DNA of 64,000 nucleotides from contig MEOH01000024.1 of the NCBI GenBank assembly GCA_001769535.1, positions 62,001 through 126,000 on the forward strand, written 5' to 3'. Shown here piece after piece: positions 44,345 through 54,300 of this stretch (position 1 is the stretch's first letter; each line of letters opens with the position of its first letter). Both the position numbers and the translations under genes were made by a program. The notes below the pieces were generated by a model, which made no database searches, had not been told where the DNA came from, and saw only the letters and a program-made list of their open reading frames with translations. This stretch comes from Bacteroidetes bacterium GWF2_38_335. GTDB taxonomy: Bacteria; Bacteroidota; Bacteroidia; Bacteroidales; GWF2-38-335.

Positions 44345-44824
44345 TTATAGTGATCTGCAGATATTTGTAATATCCTGATTTGACTCAACTTTTATTCCGT
44401 TTACACCTGCATTCTGCGCTGCCATAATATCACGGTCACGGTCTCCGATAAAATAACTTTTCAGGGGATCAATGTTATAAATCGCCAGTGCCTTTTCAAT
44501 GAGCAGTGATCCGGGTTTTCTGCACAGACAGCTTTCATTTTCATGATGGTGCGGGCAGAGAAATATTTTTTCTATACGGATTGCTTCCTTAACAAAAAGA
44601 GAAAGCATGTGCTTGTGAAGTTTTTCAACATCATCCATGGAATAAACACCTTTTGAAATTCCACCCTGATTGGTAATGATAAAAAGCAAATAATTTTTTG
44701 CAGAAAGCAGCCGCATACTGTCAAAAATGCCCTCATTGATAACAAAATCATCAATTCGAAAAGTGTAATCGCCCCTTTCTTTGTTGATGACCCCGTCTCT
44801 GTCAAAAAATACTGCTTTATTCAT
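44345..44824 (-). CDS. gmhB: D-glycero-D-manno-heptose-1,7-bisphosphate 7-phosphatase (HAD-IIIA)
   Basis: A 159-residue HAD phosphatase of the GmhB/histidinol-phosphatase type. The nucleophile loop VFFDRDGVINKERGDY, the ITNQGGISKGVYS loop, the zinc-binding loop CPHHHENESCLCRKP (Cys and His ligands) and IGDRDRDIMAAQNAG are complete. It makes heptose-1-phosphate for the LPS core. Its operon also holds a KdsC-type phosphatase for Kdo, which supports an LPS role. It starts 2 nt after the rhomboid stop codon. Confidence 0.88.
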   Translation of the reverse strand: MNKAVFFDRDGVINKERGDYTFRIDDFVINEGIFDSMRLLSAKNYLLFIITNQGGISKGVYSMDDVEKLHKHMLSLFVKEAIRIEKIFLCPHHHENESCLCRKPGSLLIEKALAIYNIDPLKSYFIGDRDRDIMAAQNAGVNGIKVESNQDITNICRSL

Positions 44825-44826
44825 AA

Positions 44827-45465
44827 TTAAAAGGAATAATGTTTTAATGCATCAAAGAAATGTTCAATCAGCCGGGGTTCAAGTGCCGCCGGAAAAACAA
44901 ACCCAAATATGGCACCCCAGAAATGCGCATCATGTGCAATGTTATCAGTATTCCTTTTTGCCATATAAGCCGAATATAAAAGGTATCCGGCGCCGAAAAT
45001 AATGGCCGGAATTTCCACAGGTAACAGAAAAATATAAATGCCGTTATAGGGATTTATCAAAATGGATGCAAAAAGTACCGCGGAAACAGCCCCGGATGCC
45101 CCCAGTGAATTATATCCCGGATTGTTTTTGTGCTTTACCAATGCAGGAAGAGACGCGAAAAGGAATCCGCCAACATAAAGCAGAACATAGAACAGCATAC
45201 CCGTTTTGCCATAGATTATTTTAAAATCTGCCTCTACACCATACAGTTCGCCTTCAAACATGGATGATCCGAAAAAATACAGCGTAAACATATTGAAAAT
45301 AAGATGGCTCCAGTCCGCATGGATAAAAGCATGTGAAAAAATGCGGTAGTATTGTTTTTTACCATAAACGAGGTAAGGATTTAGCATATACTGATCCTTT
45401 AACCCGGGGTTGTTAAAAGCCAGATAAGAGAATAATACAGTTATGCCGATAATTAGAAATGTCAT
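44827..45465 (-). CDS. Rhomboid family intramembrane serine protease
   Basis: A 212-residue polytopic membrane protein with about six helices. The catalytic serine lies in NSLGASGAVSAVLFAS (S124) and the partner His in AHDAHFWGAIFGF (H181); the helix 2 motif HADWSHLIFNMFTLYFFG with His and Asn supports the oxyanion hole. These residues indicate an active protease, but substrates are unknown. It lies 3 nt after the Maf gene. Confidence 0.9.
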   Translation of the reverse strand: MTFLIIGITVLFSYLAFNNPGLKDQYMLNPYLVYGKKQYYRIFSHAFIHADWSHLIFNMFTLYFFGSSMFEGELYGVEADFKIIYGKTGMLFYVLLYVGGFLFASLPALVKHKNNPGYNSLGASGAVSAVLFASILINPYNGIYIFLLPVEIPAIIFGAGYLLYSAYMAKRNTDNIAHDAHFWGAIFGFVFPAALEPRLIEHFFDALKHYSF

Positions 45466-45468
45466 AAA

Positions 45469-46059
45469 TCAGGAATTGGTAAAATTGCAAAGCTCCTCAT
45501 ATAATTTTTGAACAGGAAGACCGACAACATTGAAATACGATCCTTCAATCCTTCGAACAGCAATGAAGCCGATCCATTCCTGGATACCATAAGCTCCGGC
45601 CTTATCGAAAGGTTTAAAATTATCAATGTAATACTGGATTTCCTCATCAGTAAGATCTTTAAAATACACATCGGTAACCGATTTAAAAGACCGTGATTTC
45701 GATTTGTCAGAAATGCATACTCCCGTAATTACCTCATGTTTTTTCCCCGACAGTTCCCTGAGCATTCTGAAAGCATCTGTTGCATCTGTAGGTTTATTCA
45801 TGATCTGGTCATCAAGCACAACAATGGTGTCAGCAGTTACAAGGATTTCGGATTCTTTCAGTCCGGGTATCAGTCCGGCTGCTTTTTTGCCTGCAAGGTA
45901 TTCAGGTATATCATGTGGATTCATATCTGATGGGTAGGATTCATCAGAATCAATGGGAACCCGAATCTCAAAATTTACGCCCAATTCACCGAGCATTTGT
46001 TTTCTGCGTGGTGAGTTTGATGCAAGTACAATTTTATAGTTGCTGAGTGGACCGGTCAT
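45469..46059 (-). CDS. Maf family nucleotide pyrophosphatase
   Basis: A protein of about 196 residues that hydrolyses noncanonical or canonical NTPs and is linked to septum formation. Marks are IVLASNSPRRKQMLGELG, ESYPSDMNPHDIPEYLAGKKA, VTADTIVVLDDQIMNKP, YYIDNFKPFDKAGAYGIQEW and GSYFNVVGLPVQKLYE, consistent with the YhdE-type dTTP/UTPase. I start at the ATG at 46059, because the longer frame opens with TTG; the start lies just before the end of ubiA. Confidence 0.92.
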   Translation of the reverse strand: MTGPLSNYKIVLASNSPRRKQMLGELGVNFEIRVPIDSDESYPSDMNPHDIPEYLAGKKAAGLIPGLKESEILVTADTIVVLDDQIMNKPTDATDAFRMLRELSGKKHEVITGVCISDKSKSRSFKSVTDVYFKDLTDEEIQYYIDNFKPFDKAGAYGIQEWIGFIAVRRIEGSYFNVVGLPVQKLYEELCNFTNS

Positions 46060-46063
46060 CAGA

Positions 46064-47032
46064 TTAAAATTTTTCAATCATTAAAAAATAAGAAAGCACT
46101 GTGAACAGCAGTCCTGATAACATGATCAGCTTCATGTATTTGCTCAGCTTTTTAAAATCCGGTTGAGTAACTGCACCGATCAATTTAAGAGTGAGAATAA
46201 TTATTGGAACAATGAGACAAAGGATAATATAAGCCAGAATAATCAGGTGACTATCATAGAATCGGATGTGCTGAAGATAATAGAAATAGGAAAACATCAG
46301 TGAAAAAATCATCGAAAAAATGAGAACCATCAATATGATTTTTGAAACAAAATTGCCAAAAACGATGGGTACGGTTTTTCGATTGTTCTCGCGGTCACCT
46401 TTAATATCTTCAAAATCCTTGATAATTTCTCTGATAAAAGTAGTGATGAAGGCAAAAAAGGAGATGCCCAGTGAATAAATAAGCATGTTGTAAGCAGCCT
46501 CATCAAATAAAACTGCAGAATGAAATTTTTCAGATATCGGAGGCAGTTCAAAAAACAGAACCATCATTGTTACGAGTGCGGTCAGCAAAGCGACAATGAA
46601 ATTTCCTGCAAAAACTATTTTTTTATAGGTTGTTGAGTAAAACCAAAGAATTCCGGTAATAAAAAGAAAAACAAAACCAAAATACGGGATATTTATCCTG
46701 AAGGAAAGGTAAACACCAGCGGCAACACCCACAACATTGAGCACTGAATGAAAAACCATGGCTTTCCTGCGAAGGATTTTTGTGCCTACAATAACGCTGT
46801 CGGGTCTGTTTATCAGGTCAGCTTTGCGATCAAAATAATCGTTGATCACATAACCGGCACCGGCAAGGCACATTGTTGAAAGCACAAGGATGGCAAAGTC
46901 GAGATCAGACAGCACCAGGTCAAATCCATAAATTTTCAAAATAGGAAAAAGGATGAGGTATCTCAGTGAATACTGCGACAAGGCAATAATCAGCAGATTT
47001 TTGTATCTGACAAGTTTTAAGTAGTAAGTCAT
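46064..47032 (-). CDS. UbiA prenyltransferase, (di)geranylgeranylglyceryl-phosphate synthase type
   Basis: A 322-residue membrane protein with eight or nine helices. The two Asp-rich motifs are clear: NDYFDRKADLINRP near residue 65 and EIIKDFEDIKGDRENNRKT near residue 205. The pattern matches the geranylgeranylglycerol-phosphate group of UbiA enzymes known in archaea and also found in many Bacteroidota; a prenyl donor from the MEP pathway would suit it. The true product is not known. It overlaps the KdsC-type gene at its start region (ATG at 47032, KdsC stop at 47035). Confidence 0.85.
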   Translation of the reverse strand: MTYYLKLVRYKNLLIIALSQYSLRYLILFPILKIYGFDLVLSDLDFAILVLSTMCLAGAGYVINDYFDRKADLINRPDSVIVGTKILRRKAMVFHSVLNVVGVAAGVYLSFRINIPYFGFVFLFITGILWFYSTTYKKIVFAGNFIVALLTALVTMMVLFFELPPISEKFHSAVLFDEAAYNMLIYSLGISFFAFITTFIREIIKDFEDIKGDRENNRKTVPIVFGNFVSKIILMVLIFSMIFSLMFSYFYYLQHIRFYDSHLIILAYIILCLIVPIIILTLKLIGAVTQPDFKKLSKYMKLIMLSGLLFTVLSYFLMIEKF

Positions 47033-47034
47033 TT

Positions 47035-47556
47035 TTACCAAATAAATGAATCCTTATCCATCCAGCAACCGTGGGCTCTGAGCACCTGTTCTATCACATC
47101 GCGGGCACATCCCTCGCCGCCCCGGATATTGGAAATGTATTTTGAAATAGATTTTATTTCTTCTGAAGCATCCGAAGGACAAACAGGTACTCCGCACTTT
47201 TTCATGACGTTGTAATCAGGAATGTCATCACCCATATACAAAACTTCCGATGCATCCAGGTCATATTTATAGAGAAAATCATCAAAATCTCCCATCTTAT
47301 CATATGATTTCAGGTAAATATCGGTTACCCCAAGCTGTTGGAACCTTTTTTTTACAGCCTCAGAACTGCCGCCGGTTATTATAGCAATGGGGTATTTTTT
47401 TTTAACAGCAAACTGAACAGCATATCCGTCTTTGATATTCATTGTCCTGACCGGCTCCCCGTCATCCATCATATAAACCTGTGAACTGGAAAAAACACCG
47501 TCAACATCAAATGCAAAAGCTTTTACCTTCATCAATTCTTCCTTGAAGTTTCCCAT
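47035..47556 (-). CDS. KdsC-type HAD phosphatase
   Basis: A 173-residue HAD subclass C0 protein, like 3-deoxy-manno-octulosonate 8-phosphatase. The loops AFAFDVDGVFSSSQVYM, IAIITGGSSEAVKKRF, VLYMGDDIPDYNVMKKCG and the C-terminal RGGEGCARDVIEQVL are standard for KdsC. It would make Kdo for LPS. Its neighbours in the order DUF2520-KdsC-UbiA-Maf recur in Bacteroidota as I recall. Confidence 0.88.
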   Translation of the reverse strand: MGNFKEELMKVKAFAFDVDGVFSSSQVYMMDDGEPVRTMNIKDGYAVQFAVKKKYPIAIITGGSSEAVKKRFQQLGVTDIYLKSYDKMGDFDDFLYKYDLDASEVLYMGDDIPDYNVMKKCGVPVCPSDASEEIKSISKYISNIRGGEGCARDVIEQVLRAHGCWMDKDSFIW

Positions 47557-47557
47557 T

Positions 47558-48331
47558 TCATTTACTTTTTAAGTAATACTGCTGCATACATTCAGTTACA
47601 AAGCTATATATTTTTTGATGATCGGGAAAATCATTCAATAAATTAATATGAGATGAGATTGTTTGAACATCATTGCGTATGGCCGGACCAGTTTGCACTG
47701 CTTTAGGATCATTTTTTAATACTTTGTTGGCGGTTTCCAGAATAAGCGGTTTCAGTATTTCAAAGTCAAACCCTTTTTTTTCAGCAAGTTCATTTGCCAA
47801 ACTGTACATGAAATTGGTAAAATTGTTCACCATTACACCGGCAATATGCAGAAACTTTCTTTTTTCAGAATCAACCTGAAAAACGTGGTTTGAAAGCTTG
47901 TTGGCTAATATTTTTATGGTTTTCATTGCGCATTCGTTATTTGCTTCGATGCAAACAGGGATGTCCGAAAATGAAATCTCAGTGTTCTCAGAAATTGTCT
48001 GAAGTGGATATATTACCCCGTAATTATTGGAGCAACCCATCAGAATATTCATGTCAACACTGCCTGCAGTATGCACTACAACTGCATTTCCCAGTTTTAA
48101 TTTTTCTGATATTTTCTGAATGGCTTTGTCAGATACCGCAATAATATATAGGTCTCCGTCTTTTTTTATGGAATCAAGGTTTGTGGTAAAGTCACAACCC
48201 AGCTTTTCGGCCAGCTTTTTTGTTTTATCTGCAGATCTTCCATATAACTGATGAATGCCAAACCCTTTTTTAATAAGGTTTTGTCCAAGTTGCGCGCCCA
48301 TATTTCCGGTGCCTGATAAAACAATTTTCAT
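47558..48331 (-). CDS. Rossmann-like DUF2520 protein
   Basis: A 257-residue protein with an N-terminal NAD(P)-binding Rossmann domain (IVLSGTGNMGAQLGQNLIKK) and a helical DUF2520 C-terminal domain (about 125-250: HIAGVMVNNFTNFMYSLANE, GPAIRNDVQTISSHINLL). The fold resembles pyrroline-5-carboxylate reductase and ketopantoate reductase, but the substrate is unknown. It is the first gene of the seven-gene minus-strand operon and starts close to the repeats described at 48441-48483. Confidence 0.87.
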   Translation of the reverse strand: MKIVLSGTGNMGAQLGQNLIKKGFGIHQLYGRSADKTKKLAEKLGCDFTTNLDSIKKDGDLYIIAVSDKAIQKISEKLKLGNAVVVHTAGSVDMNILMGCSNNYGVIYPLQTISENTEISFSDIPVCIEANNECAMKTIKILANKLSNHVFQVDSEKRKFLHIAGVMVNNFTNFMYSLANELAEKKGFDFEILKPLILETANKVLKNDPKAVQTGPAIRNDVQTISSHINLLNDFPDHQKIYSFVTECMQQYYLKSK

Positions 48332-48440
48332 GTTACCTGTAGTTTCTGTGGTGTAAACTTACTGATTTTGTATAAGTAAAATCTAATGATGTATATTATT
48401 TTTATTTTTTATCTAAAAATTGAGTCTAATTGTTGATTTG

Positions 48441-48483
48441 GTTTTTATAAATGACTAACTTTAGAAATGTTTTTATAAGTGAC
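48441..48483 (+). promoter_or_regulatory. Direct repeat upstream of the M14 peptidase genes
   Basis: Two copies of a 15-mer, GTTTTTATAAATGAC (48441-48455) and GTTTTTATAAGTGAC (48469-48483), differ at one base and are spaced 28 bp start to start. They lie in the 193-nt gap between the divergent DUF2520 gene and the first M14 gene. They may be a regulator site; no protein is implied by the sequence. Confidence 0.4.
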
Positions 48484-48524
48484 CTTATTTACATTGTGGA
48501 TATACATTATTTTTTGACCAGCTG

Positions 48525-51350
48525 ATGAAAAGACTTTTTATTATTGCATTATTTTTTCTACCGGGGTTTTACCTGTGTGCACAGGAACAGATGATTAAGG
48601 CTTTTGAATGTCTTGACAAAAAGGGAGAAGTTTACTTTACTTTTGAAATGGATAATGCTGAAAGTGTTGCAGATCTTACAAGAATTGTTTCAATCGATAA
48701 CATTAAAGACAATCAGGTATTTGCTTATGCAAACCTCAAGGAATTTCTGAAATTTCTGTCTTTTAAAATTGACTACACCGTTTTGGAACATCCGGGCGAC
48801 CGCATTAAAAACCCCGCTATGTATGATGGCAGTAAGGGGATATGGGATTTTGACACATATCCTACCTACACCGAGTACGAAACCATGATGTATTCATTTC
48901 AGACAAATTATCCCGGAATTTGTAAAATTGTTCAGGTTGGAACTTCCGTGGATGGCCGAAAACTATTATACGCTAAAATATCCGACAATGTCAATACCCG
49001 TGAGGCTGAACCCAGATTTATGTACAGCTCCTCAATGCATGGCGATGAAACAACCGGATATGTATTGATGCTCAGATTAATAAATTACCTTCTTGAAAAT
49101 TACGGCGGTGATGCTGAGGTAAACAACCTCGTCAATAATATGGAAATATGGATCATGCCACTGGAAAACCCTGACGGAACTTATGCAGGAGGCAACACCA
49201 CAGTCGCAGGAGCAACCCGGTACAATGCAAACAACGTGGATTTGAACCGCAATTACCCGAATTTTGTTGAGGGTGATCATCCCGATGGTGAAGCATGGCA
49301 ACCCGAAGCCTTGGCATTGATGGGGTTTACCGATACAGTGCATTTTGTTCTATCTGCTAATTTTCACGGGGGTACCGAAGTGGTTAATTATCCCTGGGAC
49401 ACAAAAGCCGGACTGCATGCCGATGATGCATGGTGGTACTACGTTTCGCGCAATTATGCTGATGTTGTTCATAATTATGGTCCTGCCGACTATTTCGAAG
49501 GATATGATGATGGAATAACAAACGGTTATGCATGGTATCAGGCGCTGGGATCACGTCAGGACTATATGACCTACAACCGCTATGGTAGAGAGTTTACCCT
49601 TGAAATATCGGATGTTAAAACTGTTGATGCATCCGAACTACAAAATCATTGGAATTATAATTACCGCTCATTGCTTGCTTATATTAAGGAAGGTCTGTTC
49701 GGACTGAACGGAATAGTTACGGATTCCATTACTCATGAGCCGCTTGAAGCAATGGTTTATATTGATGGCCATGATCTTGACAATTCACATGTTTATTCAG
49801 AACTGCCCCATGGTGATTATTACAGGATGCTCAATGAAGGAAATTATGATGTTACTTATTCCTGTCCCGGCTACCGTTCTAAAACAATCAGCGTAAACAT
49901 TACCAATGGAATTGAAACAATTCTGGATGTGGAACTAGCAAATCTTTCAATGGTTCCGCCTTATGCTAATTTTAATGCCAGTGAAACAAACCTTTCATGC
50001 AGCGGTGAAGTTAGCTTTAACAATCTATCTGAAACCTACGGCACAACTACGTATCTCTGGAATTTCGGTGATGGCACAACTTCTGGTGAAATTAGTCCGG
50101 TGCATGTTTATACCACAAACGGAAACTATACTGTTTCACTTACAGTTTCCAATATAAATGGCAGCAACACCAAAACACGCATTTCTTATATTAATGTGAA
50201 CCTTCCCGTTATTACTGAAGTCAATTCAGCCGCAGTATGTGAAAGTTCAGGCAGCATGACCGTTTCAGCTTATGGAACAGGTACAATTTATTGGTTTGAT
50301 GTTCCTGTCGGAGGAACTTCTTTTCACACGGGAAATACATATACTACACCCGTAATTACTTCAACAGCTACTTATTATGTTGAGGACCATGTATTGCCCG
50401 AAACTGGTTATGTCGGCAAAACTGATAATGCCGGAAGCGGTTCCTATTACAACAACAACAGCGAATGGGGCTTGATTTTCGATTGCCTTGAAGCATGTTT
50501 GCTGAAATCGGTTAAAGTATATACCGGAAGTGCCGGTGAAAGAACTATCAGCATTTACAACAGCTCGGGAACTTTAGTTAATGAAGCAACAGTAAATATT
50601 CCCGAGGGCGAAAGCAGGGTTACCCTGAATTTCAGTCTGGATGCCGGTACAAATTATGAAATTACCTGTTCGGCTAACCCTGATATGTATAGAAATGACG
50701 GTGGAGTGCCTGTTTATCCCTACGTCCTTCCCGGTAAGATAAGCATAAATAAAAGCAACCTCCCCGAATTTTATGGCCCTGAAAATTTTTATTATTTCTT
50801 TTACGACTGGGAAATTAGCGGTGATGAATGTGTCAGCGAGCGGGTTCCTGTTTATGCCGTTATTAATGAAATTCCTGTTGCCCATGCCACTTATACCAAT
50901 GCAGGATATCAGGTTCAGATGCAAAACACCACTGAAAACGGTGTAACCTGGCTGTGGAATTTTGGTGATGGCAGTACATCAACCGATTATGAACCCATTC
51001 ATGATTATCCGGAATCCATTATTTATCATGCTTATTTGATCGCGTATAATGATTGTGGTTCAGATACTTTCTATTTTGATTTGGATTTAACAACTGCAGG
51101 ATTTGAATTTTCAGAAAAAAATAGTTTATTTGTATACCCAAACCCATTGACCGACATTTTAAATATTGGTTTTAACGAAAACAATCTGAAGACTATCAGG
51201 ATATTTGATATTTATGGAAATTTGACCTTCATGGATATCAGAAATGAAAAAATGGTAAGCATTGACCTGAGTTCTTTGGCAAGCGGCGTTTACATTCTGA
51301 CAGTTCAGGATGAAAGCGGCATTTTAAGAAAACAAATTATTAAGGAATAA
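48525..51350 (+). CDS. Secreted M14 zinc carboxypeptidase with PKD and Por sorting domains
   Basis: A 941-residue exported protein. After a signal peptide the M14 domain (about 105-395) has zinc ligands H172 and E175 (MHGDETTG) and H281 (NFHGGTEVVN), plus NRNYPN and a catalytic Glu in TLEISDVK. A carboxypeptidase-regulatory-like beta domain (about 400-475) and PKD domains (from about 479 and about 785) follow. The end (from about 869, FVYPNPLTDILN ... SGVYILTVQ) is a type A T9SS C-terminal domain. It would be cleaved and anchored by PorU. A paralog lies 29 nt downstream. Confidence 0.93.
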   Translation: MKRLFIIALFFLPGFYLCAQEQMIKAFECLDKKGEVYFTFEMDNAESVADLTRIVSIDNIKDNQVFAYANLKEFLKFLSFKIDYTVLEHPGDRIKNPAMYDGSKGIWDFDTYPTYTEYETMMYSFQTNYPGICKIVQVGTSVDGRKLLYAKISDNVNTREAEPRFMYSSSMHGDETTGYVLMLRLINYLLENYGGDAEVNNLVNNMEIWIMPLENPDGTYAGGNTTVAGATRYNANNVDLNRNYPNFVEGDHPDGEAWQPEALALMGFTDTVHFVLSANFHGGTEVVNYPWDTKAGLHADDAWWYYVSRNYADVVHNYGPADYFEGYDDGITNGYAWYQALGSRQDYMTYNRYGREFTLEISDVKTVDASELQNHWNYNYRSLLAYIKEGLFGLNGIVTDSITHEPLEAMVYIDGHDLDNSHVYSELPHGDYYRMLNEGNYDVTYSCPGYRSKTISVNITNGIETILDVELANLSMVPPYANFNASETNLSCSGEVSFNNLSETYGTTTYLWNFGDGTTSGEISPVHVYTTNGNYTVSLTVSNINGSNTKTRISYINVNLPVITEVNSAAVCESSGSMTVSAYGTGTIYWFDVPVGGTSFHTGNTYTTPVITSTATYYVEDHVLPETGYVGKTDNAGSGSYYNNNSEWGLIFDCLEACLLKSVKVYTGSAGERTISIYNSSGTLVNEATVNIPEGESRVTLNFSLDAGTNYEITCSANPDMYRNDGGVPVYPYVLPGKISINKSNLPEFYGPENFYYFFYDWEISGDECVSERVPVYAVINEIPVAHATYTNAGYQVQMQNTTENGVTWLWNFGDGSTSTDYEPIHDYPESIIYHAYLIAYNDCGSDTFYFDLDLTTAGFEFSEKNSLFVYPNPLTDILNIGFNENNLKTIRIFDIYGNLTFMDIRNEKMVSIDLSSLASGVYILTVQDESGILRKQIIKE

Positions 51351-51379
51351 GAAGATTTAATGTACCAAATTCAGATGCT

Positions 51380-54300
51380 ATGAAAAGGATTTTACTATCA
51401 GCGCTTTTCACTATTATTATTGGTTTCGGACTTAATGCCCAAACCGAATTTGAAAAAGCCCAGAATTATCTTCAACAAAAAGGCGAAGTTTATTTTACAT
51501 TTAGTGTCGAATCACCACTAATTCTGCTTAACCTCACGCGTGATATTTCAATTGACAGGGTAGACGGACTGGAAGTAAAAGCTTACGCAAATTCAAAAGA
51601 GTTTACAAAATTCCTTGATTATAATCTGGATTATACGATTCTGACACACCCCGGTGAACTGATACAGGAACCCGATATGTGGGACGAATCAAAAGGTATC
51701 TGGGAGTTTGATACCTATCCGACTTATTCCCAGTTTTTAACTATGATGAACACATTTGTCACAAACTATCCCAATCTGTGCAAATTGCATCAGATAGGGA
51801 CAACAGTTGACGGAAGACAATACCTGTTTTTACAAATTTCTGATAATGTAAACACACGTGAAGCTGAACCGAGGTTCATGTGGACTGGCTCAATGCACGG
51901 GGATGAAACCACCGGATACATTCTTTGTCTACACATGATTGATTACCTGCTTGATAACTATGGTACCAATACAGATGTGACCAATATTATCAACAATACC
52001 GAGTTGTGGATTATGCCTTTGGAAAACCCCGATGGTACCTACGCCGGAGGAGATAATACCGTCTCAGGATCGGTCAGATATAACAGCAATAATGTTGACC
52101 TGAACCGAAACTATAAAAATCAGCTTGACGGGGACCATCCCGACGGCGAAGCATGGCAGCCTGAAACTATGGCCATGATGGGATTGCTTGATACACTTCA
52201 TTTTGTAATGTCGGCAAACTTTCATGGCGGGGCTGAAGTGGTTAATTTCCCTTGGGACAGTTGGGTTAGTACTTCAAATCCACATGCTGATAATGATTGG
52301 TTTTATTTTATTAGCCGCGAATACGCCGATGAAGTGCATCTTCATGCTCCCGCTGCATATATGGATTATCTTGACAACGGAGTTACCCATGGAGGTGACT
52401 GGTATGTGGTAACCGGAAGCAGGCAGGATTATATGACTTGGTACAATAGGGGTAGGGAGGTCTGTCTTGAAGTTTCAGATACAAAAACAATTCCGGCATC
52501 CGAATTGCTCAACCATTGGAATTACAATTACCCATCCATGATAAAATACATGAAGCAGGTTCAATACGGAATCAGAGGAATAATCACCGATGCCTGTACC
52601 GGCCAGCCCATTGTTGCTAATATTTCAATTACAGGTCATGACCAGACCAATGACCAGTCTGATCAATACAGTGAATTGCCCTTGGGCGATTATTACCGGC
52701 CAATTGAAGCTGGTACCTATAGTGTTGTTTATTCTGCTCCCGGATACGTTTCCCAAACATTTTCAGTGACCGCGGCAAATTATGCTACAACAACACGAAA
52801 TGTTGCCCTCCAGCCGGCTGCTCCGGTTTCTGATTTTGAAGCCGATGAAACATCAACATGCTCAGGCACAGTAAACTTTAGCTGCCTGACAACCGGAGTA
52901 ACAACCTGGAGCTGGAACTTTGGCGACGGTCAGACATCAACACTCCAAAACCCATCTCACACCTATACCGCAAGTGGAACCTATACAGTTACACTGACGG
53001 TTACAAATTGTGGCGGACTTGGCACCGATACTGAAGCAAAAACCGCTTATATTACGGTCGATTTGGCCACTGCGCCCACAACTACAGGAGGAAACAGATG
53101 CGGCAGCGGAACCGTAAACCTTTCAGCTTCCGGCTCAGGAACACTTAACTGGTATGCCGGACCAACAGGAGGTACAGTTTTAACAACCGGATCAACCTAT
53201 TCTCCTTCGGTTTCTGCAACCACAACTTACTATGTTGAGGATGTGGTTTCTTCACCTGCCGTAACCTATAACGTAGGGGAAACAATGAGCTCAAGCAATG
53301 GTGCTTACAGAAATGGTTATTATTATCTGATTTTTGATTGTACTACTCCATTTGTTTTGAAATCTGTTGAAATCAATTCCCAAACCGCAGGTGTTACCCA
53401 CACCATACAACTTCAGAATAGTTCAGGAACAATGATTCAAACAATTGACGTAACAGCTGCCACGGCTGGTGTAAGCAGGGTTGACCTTAACTTTAATGTT
53501 CCGGTGGGAACTGATTTGCGATTGGCAAATACCTCTTCAACCTATTTATACCGAAACAATACCACCTTAAGCTACCCTTATGAAGTACCGGGTGTGGTCA
53601 GCATTAAAACAACCAATGCTTCACCCAACCCGACCACATATTATTATTATTTCTTCGATTGGGAAATTGAAGTGCCCGGCGAAACATGCTCTAGTCCGCG
53701 TACTCCGGTAACAGCCACTGTTTATACCGGTCCCACCCTTGCAATGACATCAACCGCTGAAAGCACTCCTGGTGCAAACAACGGAACAGCCACAGCCACC
53801 CCCACAGGATCTTCACCTTATACCTATATATGGAATGACCCGGCTCCGGTTCAGACAACCCAAACGGCAAACGGTCTGGCAGCAGGTACATATTGTTGTA
53901 CAGTAACTGACAGTCACGGTTGCTCAAGTTCATCATGCGTTACTGTTGCTGTTGGTGCATCTCCCCTTAATGCCTCAGTAAGTGCAAGTACTAATGTTGC
54001 ATGTTATGGAGTTTGTACCGGAACTGCAACTGCTGCAGCGTCAGGAGGTACTTCTCCTTACTCATATAACTGGGGAAGTGGTATCACCACACAAACTGCC
54101 AGTAATCTATGTGCAGGAACTTACATTGTTACTGTTACGGATAACGTAGGAAGTACTTCAACTGCTTCCGTTACAATTACTCAACCGGCTTCTGCAGTAA
54201 ACGGAACAACAAGTTCTGTTGCTGTAAGTTGTTTTGGCGGAAGTAACGGACAGGTTTCCGTTACCGGATCAGGTGGAACTTCGCCTTATACATACCTCTG

